DNA of 64,000 nt from Argentina anserina (Eukaryota > Streptophyta > Magnoliopsida > Rosales > Rosaceae), in contig NC_065872.1 of NCBI RefSeq assembly GCF_933775445.1, positions 12,400,001-12,464,000 of the forward strand. Direction: 5' to 3'. The notes beneath the pieces were generated by a model that saw only the letters and a list, made by a program, of their open reading frames with translations, was not told where the DNA came from and did no database searches. Made by a program: the position numbers and the translations under genes. This document shows, one piece after another, positions 47,862-60,100 of this stretch (the first letter of the stretch is position 1; every line of letters begins with the position of its first letter).

Positions 47862-49305
47862 CCCAAGTGTTGTCTTCGGATATTAGTTAAAAAAATAATG
47901 AAAGGACATCACTATTATTTTAGAAATTTAATTTTTTGTTCTTATATCAATATAATCGATCAATTGAAGAAGAAATAAATAACCTCCTCATCATAGAAGT
48001 TTAAATGTGTTATTTGAGTTAATTAAGTATCGACACACAAAATACATACGTGCACTAGACTAAATAATTAAGAAATGTGATTTACTAACTAGCTTGTTCT
48101 TATTTAGAAAATATAAATTATGCTGAAAGGTTTAGAACATACACTGTAAGAAAATATGTGTGTTTTTTTTTTTGAATGGTTACACCATTAGAAGCCACAA
48201 AAGTATTATGACCTTCGTCCGTTCTTTATGTCGACCGTTTCAATGGTTTTACCCTTTTCAATTTGTAGGTAGTTTTTACATCTGCAACATATCATACAAC
48301 ACCATGACTATAATTGAAGTTCTATAAAGACATTTGATATTGATGCCGTAGTTTCTATAGTGTTTTTGGCTTTTGATTAGGTACATTACCTACCTGGACT
48401 AACTACAACCAGACACTAACTAAAGGTTGGACGAAAAGCAATAAGATAGGAATAATAGATACGAAAGGCCGACATATACTCCATGTATAATTCGTTTTTG
48501 TTATCAACAAACTTTTCCATAACCAAATCCTTGAACAGGTAGAGGCAGAGGCAGAGGCGGATCTAGGAACCGAAAGTTGTCTAAGCTAATTGCTATGGAC
48601 ATATTTTGTCTTTTTAGGTTTGGAACCTAGTCGGAGGCTTATCCTCACATTTTTTTTTAAATAAAAACATACAACGAGATGGACATAAACCCGAGCTCTG
48701 TGATTTGAAAACAATAAGCATAAATATGCTTTAAGCAATACTAAATTATCTAAATTGTGCCATACGAGGACTTAAATTAAACACTTTCTTAAATTAAGAA
48801 ACTAAGTACGTCTACTATAAGATTGACATGATTATGTACATGCAATGAGTCAACTACATTAAAATTTGATATAATGGTTTTCTTATTCAAAGCTCCACAT
48901 ATATCTGATTTTTATACCAAAACATTATATTAGGCAACAATCGAAATTAATCAACTTGTAATTATCAAATTCCATATCTCATTTCAATTGAAACCCCTAA
49001 ATAGACCAATTTCATCACAACCTAAAATTGAAGAAGCGAGAGAGATGAGCATACCTGATACCTTACGTACGGGCAATAGGATTAAGAGAAGATAGCAATC
49101 TTATTGGAGTAGATAACATTATGCACTTCTACACAAACGTCGACGACGACTTCGAACCCTCAATGACGTCGTTCCAGACTTCCCGAGCAACAACAACCGC
49201 AACAACTACTCTTGTTGATAATTTGGTTCTGGGTTTTGCTCACTAACACTACCAATCTGCATATCTACTCATCTACCATCAATCTGGGTTCGTTCCTAAA
49301 TTGCT
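47862..49305. other. Spacer with another hAT-type terminus
   Basis: AT-rich. At 48540-48562 (GAGGCA)n leads into GGCGGATCTAGGAACC, again the hAT-like terminal signature. No gene. Confidence 0.4.
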
Positions 49306-49605
49306 GAGAGCTCCTTGAGTCATTGTCGTAAGGGCTCTAAGTTTTTTTTTTTTCAGGTAATGCCTAATTGCCTGGCAGAGGCAAGCGGAGAGCCGGAGAT
49401 GGAAGCAAATTTGGTTGGAAGGTTGCAGCAGAGAGCTCCTTGAGTCATTGTCATAAGGGCTCTTAGTTTTTTTTTTTTTTGGTAATGCCTAATTGCCTGG
49501 CAGAGGCAAGCGGAGAGCCGGAGATGGAAGCAAATTTGGTTGGAAGCTTGCAGCAGAGAACTCCTTGAGTCATTGTCGTAAGAGCTCTTAGTCTTTTTTT
49601 TTTTG
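49306..49605. repeat. 125-bp tandem repeat (2.4 copies)
   Basis: The string CTCCTTGAGTCATTGTC(G/A)T recurs at 49311, 49436 and 49561, exactly 125 bp apart. Each unit also has a poly-T run of 11-15 bases, and the two complete units have a CTAATTGCCTGGCAGAGGCA string. Copies differ at only a few positions, so the duplication is recent. No reading frame spans it. Confidence 0.85.
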
Positions 49606-50251
49606 TATGACTGCTGACCTGCTATATATATATATATATAGGGTTATTTTTTTTTTGTGAAAATCTTGTATGGGCTACAGCCCAACCGACCCTTCAATGG
49701 GTAGAGGTAGTATCGAACATGACCGGCTCATCTCTCTGTACGTACGTGCATGGTTTTTGATCGGTGCGGAAAGCTTGACTTCATTATTTGAGGTCACTTG
49801 GCTATATACAACAGTATGCTTAATCCGAGTCAAACAGATGAAGACAATACGTACCTTGATCGCATTTTTCTCCAATTCAAATCTAATTCTTTCAGCAATA
49901 ATCATTATTGAAGAGTACTAAGTATAGAAACTTATCGATCGAGCTGTATATAAGTTTATGTAAAAATTGTTTGGGGGACAAGAATGTGCTTTCTTGTTTC
50001 ATATACAATTAATTAACATATCTAGGGTGCCTTCTTAAAGGAAATTTCTAAATCAAATTAAGGTGACGGGCACGAAATTCATAATGGTTTTATGTTGATC
50101 GTACGTACTCAAGATTAATTAGGTTATTAATTACGAGGATATATAATAAGTGATGGTGACAATGGTGGCGGTAGAGATTCCACGATATCGAGAACGGCGG
50201 AGTCAGCCGATCAGGAATAGCGATTGCTCTGCAACTACAATATCGAACGTG
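49606..50251. other. Spacer, no gene seen
   Basis: (TA)n at about 49623-49640, then AT-rich intergenic sequence. Open frames at 49670-49921 on both strands are unsupported. Confidence 0.4.
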
Positions 50252-50669
50252 AGAACATCTCTAACAGATTATGCATTTTAAAGAAAAATGAGAATTTGGA
50301 GAAAAAAAGTCTATTTTCACTCCAACAGCTTTTCTATCCCATTTTAAAATAGAGAAATTGATGAAAAAGAAGAGTTGATTCTCCAAATTTGCATAATCAA
50401 ATATTAAATGCTTACACTTCAACAACTCAAACTTATATTACAATTAATAGAAAATCTGTAATAAATATTCTAAGTCAATAATATGAAATTATGAAATATT
50501 ATATGGTTATAATAAATAAGAAAATAGAATATTTAATTGTTGTAATCGATGTAAAAATCTGCAAAATAAAGAAGCTGTTGTAGTTTGAACATAAATTTTT
50601 TGAAAATTTTGAAAATTACTTTTCTGTTTTATAGAAAATGTAGAAAAGCTATTGGAGATGCTTTGAGTG
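50252..50669. mobile_element. MITE with CATCTCCAACAG-type ends (about 418 bp)
   Basis: The left end GAGAACATCTCTAACAGATT and the right end, read inversely, CACTCAAAGCATCTCCAATAGC are variants of the (A/G)CATCTCCAA(C/T)AG terminus that is widespread in plant MITEs. The interior is AT-rich and non-coding. Confidence 0.5.
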
Positions 50670-53600
50670 AGTGATCAGGGTGGCAATGCTAATTATTAGA
50701 CTAGAACTAACCAAAAGAATCACCATTCTACCATATAAAGAAAATTACGTACCAAAGGAAATGTTGCTATTAGCCAATCTCCTTACTGAAACTTAACTCT
50801 GATACGCCTACACAGACGTGTCGGCATACGTATACATAACCAAGTCCTTGTCCAATTGCTCAAAATCTAGATGTGTCACCTTCTGAAACATCGGCTAAAT
50901 TCCTTTCTTGCTATGGTTAAACTGTCAACTTCTGATGCTGAAATCAACATGACGAGACGAACTCCCAAGATTACAACTCCAATTAGACGTCACTGATGAT
51001 TATTAGACCGACTTCGACAAGAGTAATGAGAATTAAAAACCGTTGTCAAAGACTCAGAGCTGCTCAACCTTAATTTCAAGACCAAAATTCTTTTGAAACG
51101 TGCATACAAATATATAAATAGATATTACATATGTTATTTTCCTGTTAATTAACCGGTCAAGCACGAAAGCTTCGGTTTAGATTCCTGGTCTGAATACGGA
51201 ATGGAAGCCCTAGAATGGCAGTTGACAGGTAACTAAACAGAATAACTACCGCAACTATCCCTAACCATATCTTCAAACTTTCGGCCCAGAATTGGACCCC
51301 ACGCGTTTAGATAATCTGCCAGTTGTGGGATACGACTGGAGGAGATAAGGCGATGTGGGGCCCAAGTCAAATCTGCTTTTTAGGGTTGAGGCCAACAATT
51401 ATTGGAGGAAGAGGAACCCTAGCCCTAAAATTGCACGGATTTCTCGTGCATCTATTATTATTCACATATCGATCACTTCCAAGTTCCAACCTGCCGTTTG
51501 CGTATCTCTGTTAAACAAAATCGTAGCTACAACGTAGCTAGCTTTGTTCAAAGGTACAAATACTATTTGACCTTATATGTATGTGTTAAGGATATCAATA
51601 TATATTGTACTATAGTGATGTACGTTCATGAGGAATAAGATCGATGAATTTCTAGTTTCTTTTCCGTTGTGTTAGATTGTTAAAGCTTCGTTCTGGTTGA
51701 CAAACTAAAAGTATGCCAAATTTTAGTGTATGATAAAAGTTTTGCTCTCTCGTTTTTGTTAGTTTTGATCTTTCTGAGCGGCCTCGAATTCGATTGATTT
51801 TGCAAAAACTTAGCCATTGCCTCCCGTCGTATCAAACTCAAACATAATGTGTGAGGTCCATGCCATCTTCTAAAGTGAAAATATCATAATATCCTTTCGT
51901 AGGGTCATTAATTGTTTGTATTGATGTACTGCTACTTGAGATATTATATTTTGAAGTAATTAAAGTTACTCATGGAAAAAGAGAATTGCAATGCATGGTA
52001 TCTTTTGGCAGTTTGTAACATAACATAATTATGTTGTGAAAGAACGAACACACGTCTATCCGTTTTGGGTATAAGTAAAGAAGTGCTAAGTTTTTAATTA
52101 GTCTACAAATGGAGCACTAATCTAAATATTATATCGATCTGTATTGAGTTATAGTACCATGAACTTTAATTTCTCCAGTTGTAACTTTGAATAACTATTG
52201 AACATGCATGCTTAAATTAACCTTATCAGACCTTATCGTGCTGGAGCACTACACTCCCAACATCTACTATAATCGAATGATGAATAAATTACGATAATTG
52301 TTGTTCTCTAATAGCTATATATTAACACCTGACCGATAGAATTTCCTGAATAAACAAAAACAGATCATTGCAAGTGTTGCTTGGCTTCAAATTTGGGACC
52401 CAATGAAACTATAGGAAAAACAAACTTTTCCCCATCCCTTTATTCCTATATATAATATGATCATTTAATTGGTTCGTTTTTATGTCTGCTCATTTGAGAA
52501 TATGCATTCATATATATGCGCATCAACTACTAAACTGGATTGTCAATTAACTATACTTCGCAGGTGAAAGTAGGTTTGATGTAACTCAAGTTCTCGACCG
52601 TTTGTATTCAGTTAAGTATATATTCTCACAAATTAGGTCGACGTCGACTTCTATACGGGGTTATGAGGAGGTGACTGGTGCATAATAGATCGATGTTTTA
52701 TCAAGGTATATCATTGTTAATTATTTGACTGCTGCAGCCTTTATATATACTATAAACTACACACGGCCTATGGGTTGAGAGTCAGAAATTGAGTAGTTAT
52801 GGAGTGAGTAAATTTGTGCTCTCTCCGTTTTTCTCTACATATACAGAATATTTTTTTTTACATATTTTATTTTTTACCATTATAGGTCTGATATTTTTTG
52901 TGAGAATATATGACAGAGGGGCATATTTAGAAGTTCGATCACAATTTTATTAAATTCTGGCTACTAGCTTTATAATAGTATAGATATATCATAATCTCAA
53001 CTAATAGGTAAGTAATTCTATAATTTTACTAGAAGCTTTACTTAATTCTTTATTATGTAAGTTCTGGCTTGAAGAATTTCTTACTGTAGTGAGTGTTGAA
53101 AGGATCGGAATGCATGTGTCACACGTATCATACACTGGTATCAATTCTATATCCTTTCATATCACCTCTCTCACTCATACAATCTTCTTTTATATATGTT
53201 ATCATAAACTTTCTAATCTTTAAACTAATCGTTTTTCTTATGCTTTAATGATTAGGAAATATCCTGGAAAGCAAACTAAAATGCAGGGAAATGACTATTA
53301 GTACTATCAGCATCTCACCAACTTGATTAAACTTTTGAACTTTGGATTTCCTAGTTATACGAATTAAACACGAACACTAACTTATATTCATTCCAACATT
53401 ACTATTGACTTCTCATAAAATAAATCACTTTTGACACCTTAAATTAGAAAAAAAAAATCACCTAAATTTTCAAAATTAAAAAAAAAACCGATTCTTAAAA
53501 CTCGTTGCTTATAATGTTGAGAGTATTTACAGCTTTGCCATTATCTATATAGATCAACTCGCATCAACCACCAAACCTCAGATCTTTTCGAATTTTCAGT

Positions 53601-53999
53601 TCCGTACCCAACATTGCACATGCAGGCGACCCAAAGTGAGTTCATGAGCAGCGGCACGAGCAGAGACGGAGGAAATCGCCTGCGAGAGATCTGACGCAGC
53701 GAAGTTATAGTAATGAGGATGATCACCGAGTCTCGGTTGTTTTCGTCAGGGGAGGTAGAGAAGGTGGAGGAGTGTTCGTGCTTGATGAAGTAGATCGATA
53801 TGGTGACAGTGAGTGAGGATTCGGTTAGGGATTTGGATAAGATTGTGGAAGTTTATGGATGAGTGATTTCGGATTAGGTGGAATTGAAATGGGTGAAGGA
53901 GAAGTACTACTGCATGCGCCAATACATATACTTTGCTATTTCACCACTCAAATTTCCTACCTCTTTATCTTTAAGAATCACACCAACTGTCATTCCACT
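50670..53999. other. Long spacer, no confident gene
   Basis: Mostly AT-rich. 53540-53920 is GC-richer; on the minus strand it reads ASDLSQAISSVSARAAAHEL in one frame, which looks protein-like but is short, unconnected and unassigned (possibly a captured gene fragment). Nothing else supportable. Confidence 0.35.
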
Positions 54000-54420
54000 T
54001 GTCACAAAACAAAATTAGTGTGACTGAAAATGTGACCGGTAGTGTGATTATCAGTTTACCTGTTACATTATTTGCCACATTATTCGTCACAGGTACAAGT
54101 GTAATTTGTATGTCACACTACCTGTCACAGAACAATGTTCGTGTGACTGGTGATGTGACTGATAGTGCAGCTGACAAAATTTTGTGTGATTGGTGGTGTT
54201 TTGTATGATAACATCATTGTCAACATTTGGATCGTATTTGTTGATCTGAGAAGTTCGAAATTACATAACAATAAACAAATGTTCGTTATTTCTAATCATT
54301 CTTTTTTTTTCCGCATTTCTTCTTTTCACAATATAGTCACATAAAGTAGTATGACAGGTAGTGTGACTTGTAGTATGACAGGTAGTGTGACATGTAGTGT
54401 GACATGCCGAGATAAATGTC
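54000..54420. repeat. 12-bp degenerate minisatellite (TGTGAC/GTCACA)
   Basis: At 54349-54407 the units GTATGACAGGTA, GTGTGACTTGTA, GTATGACAGGTA, GTGTGACATGTA and GTGTGACATG follow one another with a 12-bp period. A more decayed version with both orientations (TGTGAC and GTCACA) fills 54000-54180. The 69-codon frame over it is a product of the repeat. Confidence 0.65.
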
Positions 54421-54996
54421 TATATATGTGAAAATATGTTAAAATTCAAAGGAAATTGGTATGAGTATGCTTAGAATGAAGAGAACAACTAAAATTAAGG
54501 AGCCTTGAGCTCCGGTTTTACCTGAATAGCTTGGAGCACCACCGTGGGCGGCGACAGTCCCTTGTGAGAGTTTATGCGCCTTGTATGGTGGTCTGTTCGA
54601 AGTGGGTATGGTGTCAAATGAAAGAGGGGAGAGGGGTCTTTCAAACGGTACTAACCACGCTCAAATCTATCGCTGGACGGCAAAGTTATGATAACAATTA
54701 AAATAAGAAGTAAAAATAAAAAGATTGTAAGAAAAGGCAAAACAATACAAATTTTTTTTTTAAAAGTGATTGTTTTTTAATTTTATTTAAAGTTTATTGA
54801 CTATTTTCTAATTTACAATTAAATGAGATGATAATTTTATAATTAGAAAATATTAATTAATTTTTTATAATTTTAATAGTCATTTAGTACTAATTTATAA
54901 TTTTTTTATTTAATTTTGTATAAAGAGAAATGAATATAGAATGCTCGTTCAGTAAAACGGTGTTATACATGCATGTATATATGAGAATATACTAAA

Positions 54997-55035
<39 letters not shown>

Positions 55036-55079
55036 GCGCTTCAAGTTACTAGACAAAACGTGTAGGTCTTTGTTTTGGT
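54421..55079. other. AT-rich spacer with (TA)n
   Basis: (TA)n at about 55000-55032. No gene. Confidence 0.45.
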
Positions 55080-55232
55080 CATAAATCTATCTCCAACTGT
55101 TCCCATATATTTTATAATAAAGAATGGAGAAGAAAACTCAAAATCTACAAAAATGAGTATGTTCGGAGCCTCTAACTCCAATAACGGAGCAAAATAGCCA
55201 AATTTTTCCTCAAAAAGATATGTTGGAATTGC
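55080..55232. mobile_element. MITE of the TCTCCAAC family (about 150 bp)
   Basis: The left end ATCTATCTCCAACTGTTCCC and the inverse of the right end TTAAGAGCAATTCCAACATATC are a related pair of the common CCAAC-ended MITE type. It has an AT-rich centre with a CGGAGCC...CGGAGC pair. Confidence 0.4.
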
Positions 55233-58131
55233 TCTTAATAATTTCAAGTCCGTGAGGCCAACAATTTTATGAATTTATTTCTCATTAGCCTTCATGTTCG
55301 CCTGTTGTGCACGTGTGCTTGTTTCTATATATTTTTTTCATATTAGTTAGTAATTATTAAATATTTTTGTTTATTTTTTTTATTTAAAATATTACAATCA
55401 TATTCTTCGAAATCTTATTTAACTAAATCTGAAGTTTAATAAACCATCGGCCCTATGGGTATTTCAAAAATTTAACCGTTTCACTTTTTTTTATATAAAT
55501 AGAAGATATATATATATATTTGAAAAAAAAATATCACACGCATACACACACGTATTGACGTATAACTCGATCAATCATCAGAAGTCAAAACAATAACAGA
55601 ACCATGGCTCACGGAGAACCGTATCAGTGTCGTTGAATACCAACCGCAACTTGAAAATTAAGGTTTTCTGTAGATTGATTTTCAAACGAATGCTCAAAAT
55701 TCTAATGGTTTGTGATGAGTAGCATTATACTGCGGCAAACTTGGACTTTAGCTAGATACCTAGAGCAATGATTAGTTTTCATTGTTCTTGTAGGACATTC
55801 ATTAGAACATATAAGCAAAACCCGGTCATGTCCTTTAATTTAAGATTAGTTCTTATCATTCACTTAGAAACGTACGTTGTTCAGCTTCATGTTCATGTTC
55901 ATCTTCTTCAATCATAATCTGTAAATGGCACCCCTATAACTTATCTTAAACATTTTTTTAGTCGGCATATAAATCCAATCGTGTCCGGTCACATTGCTAT
56001 ATCTAATATCTTCATGTCATTCTGATAAGGAAGTTATGCCCCTTTTTATCGTGTGATCTTGAAGGCTCCCATAATTACATGTGTTATTTTTTTGCCTTTT
56101 TATCTTGATTTCAATTGGCTTTGAACATTGATCGATTTTTTGCTATCATTGAGTGGGGGAAAGTGAGATGAACTAGATTTGGGATAAAACCCTACTTTAT
56201 ATCTTTATGGTTTTGGCATATCCCTTAACCATTTTGTAACTGAAACAGTTGATGATTTGATTTAACTGGGACCTTCCACCTAAGGTCCAGGTCGATCGGC
56301 ATGATGGATTTCCAAGTGGCCAACTGCCCTGTAGAGATTAAATTAACCATTGAAATTGAAATGGAAACATGTAGGAAAAAAAAATCCTTAATTAATTTGG
56401 TTATAAGAAAATGTTTTGGTGCTACAATATGTCGTTGTGTCATAATCATATGTGACATGTCACGTTATCTTGTCACGTCAAAATTAAATAATTACAAAAC
56501 GTCATTTTAAAATAAAAAGACAATTATATCCTTGTTAATCCAACTGCTTTAGATAATTATAAAAAAAATTCTGCTTTTTTTTCAATAATGCTTTTAAAAT
56601 GTAATAAAAAAAATTCAATATTTACAAAGTATGCTTGAAATTATATATATATTTGTGTGTGTGTGTGTATTCCGAGAAAAATATAGACATGTGAGCGCAA
56701 AAAATATATTTTAAAATAAAACTATATATTTTGTTCTAAATAATTTTATTAGAGATTTTTCAGACTTTTGTAACTTAATTAATGATTCGATAGAGAATAT
56801 ATGGTAATTGTGGTCATTAATGATAGTCATTAATATATTAAAAAGTCATGTATAAAATTTGAAAACGTTCTTGATATATAGGGCCCCAAAAAGATGGAAA
56901 ATTTCTTTTATTACCATCGTAACATATATACGGTATTAATTAAGATTAGAGTATACATGAGAAAAATCTATTTACGGTAAATTTATTTTTTATATTAATT
57001 TAGAATCGTTAAATTAATAAAGATATGATGGTCTTTTAATTTAAAAATGAAATTTTGTGATTATTTTTATTATTTACGTGGTTAGGTGATGTGACATGCA
57101 ATATAAAATTATAGCGCCCTACCAGTACTCTATATTGTTTTGAAGGCATAGCAACATTCCCGAATACGGCTTGGTTCTTCAGTCGCCAAATTCTTATTCA
57201 TGAATGTTGTATAGGTTCTCTATTGAATGAACATTACTTAAAAAAAAACAATACCAGATTAATTCTTCACAATAATAGAGCTTGCATGTTAACCTCCTTT
57301 TGGACTTTGATTGTTTTGACATTCAACCTTCCACATGGAGAGTTTGCCATTGGTACGACATAAAACAGCCAATTGATCAAGGACCATTTCCTCTTCAAGT
57401 TATCGATCGCAATATGATGCCTAATATTCGTATCAAAAAAAATATGATGCCTAATATTTCTCATAATGAGGACATATTTCCATTATTAAGACATGTAAGA
57501 TCATTGGATATGAGAGCATAGAGTTAGGCAAATTAAATCTAAAGTGTATTATTGCATAGCGCGGCGCATGCGCACCAGATTACTGTTTGGTAAGTAAGAA
57601 CATAGTCGATGAACTTGGCATGATTTCAAAGCATCAATTCCTTCTGAAACTTGCTGTACGTCGACCTTCTTTGAACCTCGGAATATATATTTCTGCAACT
57701 GCAAGAGAGAATATGGCCTTGACAGATGATTATTCTTGTCAATTAAGACACAGTGTTGTTCAAAGTTTCAAAAGATGAATAGTTGACTAAGTTCTTAGTT
57801 TTTCAACCTTATGGGTACGTTTAGGTTCCCAGTTGAACACTCAACGATTAAGAACCGAGGGAGGTTCAAGTTGCACATGGATTGCGAAGTCAAGATTAAT
57901 TTCAAGTTATTAGACAGGTTCATAACTTCATATGATCGTGCATATGTATAAAACATACCACATGCAATTTTCTGTTGAAGTGATTGAGAAGATGAAGAAA
58001 GCATGCGCGTTCCTTTTATCTCACTTAGGTTTGTGGTAGGTGGCGAAGCTCTATGCTTACCTATGTCAAATTCGCATGCAAAACGTTTGGGATCTATCAA
58101 AATATACCTAATACGTATCTTATATATATGG
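55233..58131. other. AT-rich spacer, no gene seen
   Basis: Simple repeats only ((TA)n near 55508-55520, (TG)n near 56654-56668). A short direct repeat AATATGATGCCTAATATT occurs twice at about 57410-57465. No supportable gene. Confidence 0.45.
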
Positions 58132-59124
58132 CATAAATGCTGATTTGCACCCCAAATTTGGTTGAAATTGTCAATTTGCACCCCGAATTTGTATTTGAGT
58201 TAATTTACCTCCTAAACTTGGTAAAAATTACCGATTTACACCCTGAACTTGTATTTGAGTCAACTTACCTCCTAAACTTGGTAAAAATTGCCGATTTGCA
58301 CCCCATTTGTTAAATTTAAATGTTTCTATTATACACATGAGGGGTAATGTTGTCATTTTCTATTTATATTTTTCTTAAAAACAAATAAAAATATTCTTTA
58401 AAATGAGGATTATTTTGTTAATCAAATTATTTATTTACATTTTTTTTCTACCTACTTAACCCTACTTTGAATTATATATTCAATATACCCACCCATTCAA
58501 ATATAGTGCGTTGTGTATAAATATATTTTTATATGTACACATTGTTGGAGAATGAACAAAACGAGAATAATAACGACATAATAGAACAGAACGTAACCGT
58601 TTATTGATTGATAATGAGGCCAATATATAGGCATTACATAACCACAATCAATAGGATTCGGAGTCCTAATCTATTACAGAGATGCGAATCTACCTCTAAC
58701 AGAAAACCTAATAAGGCTAACACACAATGGTAAAATACTAATTCTCTCAGAACACACATTTATTTTTAATTTTCAATGTATTTATTTATTTATATTTTTT
58801 TAATATCTTTTAACATACCATATCACATAAAAATAATAAATATATAAATCAATAACTTGTTTCGAAAAAACAAACATTATAGCAAGTGTTCCTCTTAAGT
58901 TATTTTATTAATTTATTTCATTATTCAATATGAATAAATATATAATGACAATACTACCCCTTAAATGCATGACATGTGACTTAAAATTGGATTGAAAACA
59001 TTAAATTTGACGGATAGGGTACAAATCGGCAATTTTTACCAAGTTTAGGAGGTAAATTGACTCAAATGCAAGTTCGGGGTGCAAACTGACAATTTCAGCC
59101 AAATTTAGGGTGAAAATCGGCATT

Positions 59125-59128
<4 letters not shown>
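58132..59128. mobile_element. Inverted-repeat DNA element (about 1 kb) carrying a nested solo LTR
   Basis: The left end CATAAATGCTGATTTGCACC and the right end, read inversely, CATAAATGCCGATTTTCACC start imperfect inverted repeats of about 135-195 bp. Both contain CCTCCTAAACTTGGTAAAAA. The left arm has an internal tandem copy of about 65 bp that is absent from the right arm. The interior is non-coding and is interrupted by a Copia solo LTR. The element sits in (TA)n sequence, so its target duplication is hidden. Mutator-like or MITE-like is a guess. Confidence 0.65.
58543..58754 (-). mobile_element. Copia solo LTR, nested, CACAT target duplication
   Basis: On the minus strand it runs TGTTCTGAGAGAATTAG ... 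TCATTCTCCAACA (212 bp, TG...CA). CACAT lies directly on both sides (58538-58542 and 58755-58759). It matches the LTR at about 59914-60100 over the segment GATTAGGACTCCGAATCCTA and TGTAATGCCTATATA. Confidence 0.75.
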
Positions 59129-59180
<52 letters not shown>

Positions 59181-59913
59181 GAAACTGATGTCCGACAAAA
59201 AAAAAACTGATGTTTCTTCCTTGAGTTATCAGTTCATTTTATCGAGTCATATGTTTCTTTTATGCAATTGTTGTTCCTGGCAATAGGAAATGGGTTAAAG
59301 CTGAAGATAAATCATATATAATGGAAGACAGATTCATTTTTAATGAATCTGGGGCAAAATTTCATATGAAAAGTGTAATTCAACAATTACTTACGTAGCA
59401 TTAACTCTATTCCGACACAATAACAAAATGCTTAAGACGAAAAAAATTGAACCAAGTATCAAAATGTTACGAAGCTGGGGGTCAAATTCTTGAGTGGTAG
59501 AAAATGGTATGAGGATGCAGTTTTATTAAGCTAATATAGACAAGACACTTTAGAGTGGAGTAGTGGGGCAAAAACTTTTGTCAAGTAATTGCACGTACGA
59601 GTTTTCAATCTATGTGTTGCTTTCACGATCAACCTTAGAACATATTTATATATATATATAGCATATCCTATGTCGATTAGGGAAAACGTAACACTATTTC
59701 TAACAAAAATTACTAATAGGCCGATTACATTTTACTGCTATGTTCTCGAGCGAGGTTGCAAGGACCTGAATAAGAGGTTGCAAGGTCCTGAATAATTTCG
59801 ATCAGGTGCCATTTTGTGGGGACTTTCCGACCACACTAGCTCACCGACACGAATATATAGCAAGATTAGTTAGTTAGTTAGCCCTTACTTTAATTTGGTT
59901 CAATTTATGGTTC
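59129..59913. other. Spacer with (TA)n and a 20-bp duplication
   Basis: (TA)n at about 59129-59180. GGTTGCAAGG(A/T)CCTGAATAA occurs twice in tandem near 59753-59795. No gene. Confidence 0.5.
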
Positions 59914-60100
59914 TGTTCCGGGAGAATTATTATTCTACCCTTGTGTGTGTCTTAGTCTAATAGGTTTCCTGTTAAGAGATATATTAGCATCTCCGTAATA
60001 GATTAGGACTCCGAATCCTACGTGATTGTGGTTTTGTAATGCCTATATATAGGCCCCCATATCATTCAATAATACACAATTATTTCATCCTGAAATTATC
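59914..60100 (+). repeat. 5' LTR of a decayed Copia element
   Basis: Starts TGTTCCGGGAGAATTATTAT and shares GATTAGGACTCCGAATCCTA and TGTAATGCCTATATATAGGC with the inverted solo LTR at 58543-58754. The end is approximate; AATTATCAGCACGTTGCTCT just after it is a probable primer-binding region. Confidence 0.6.
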
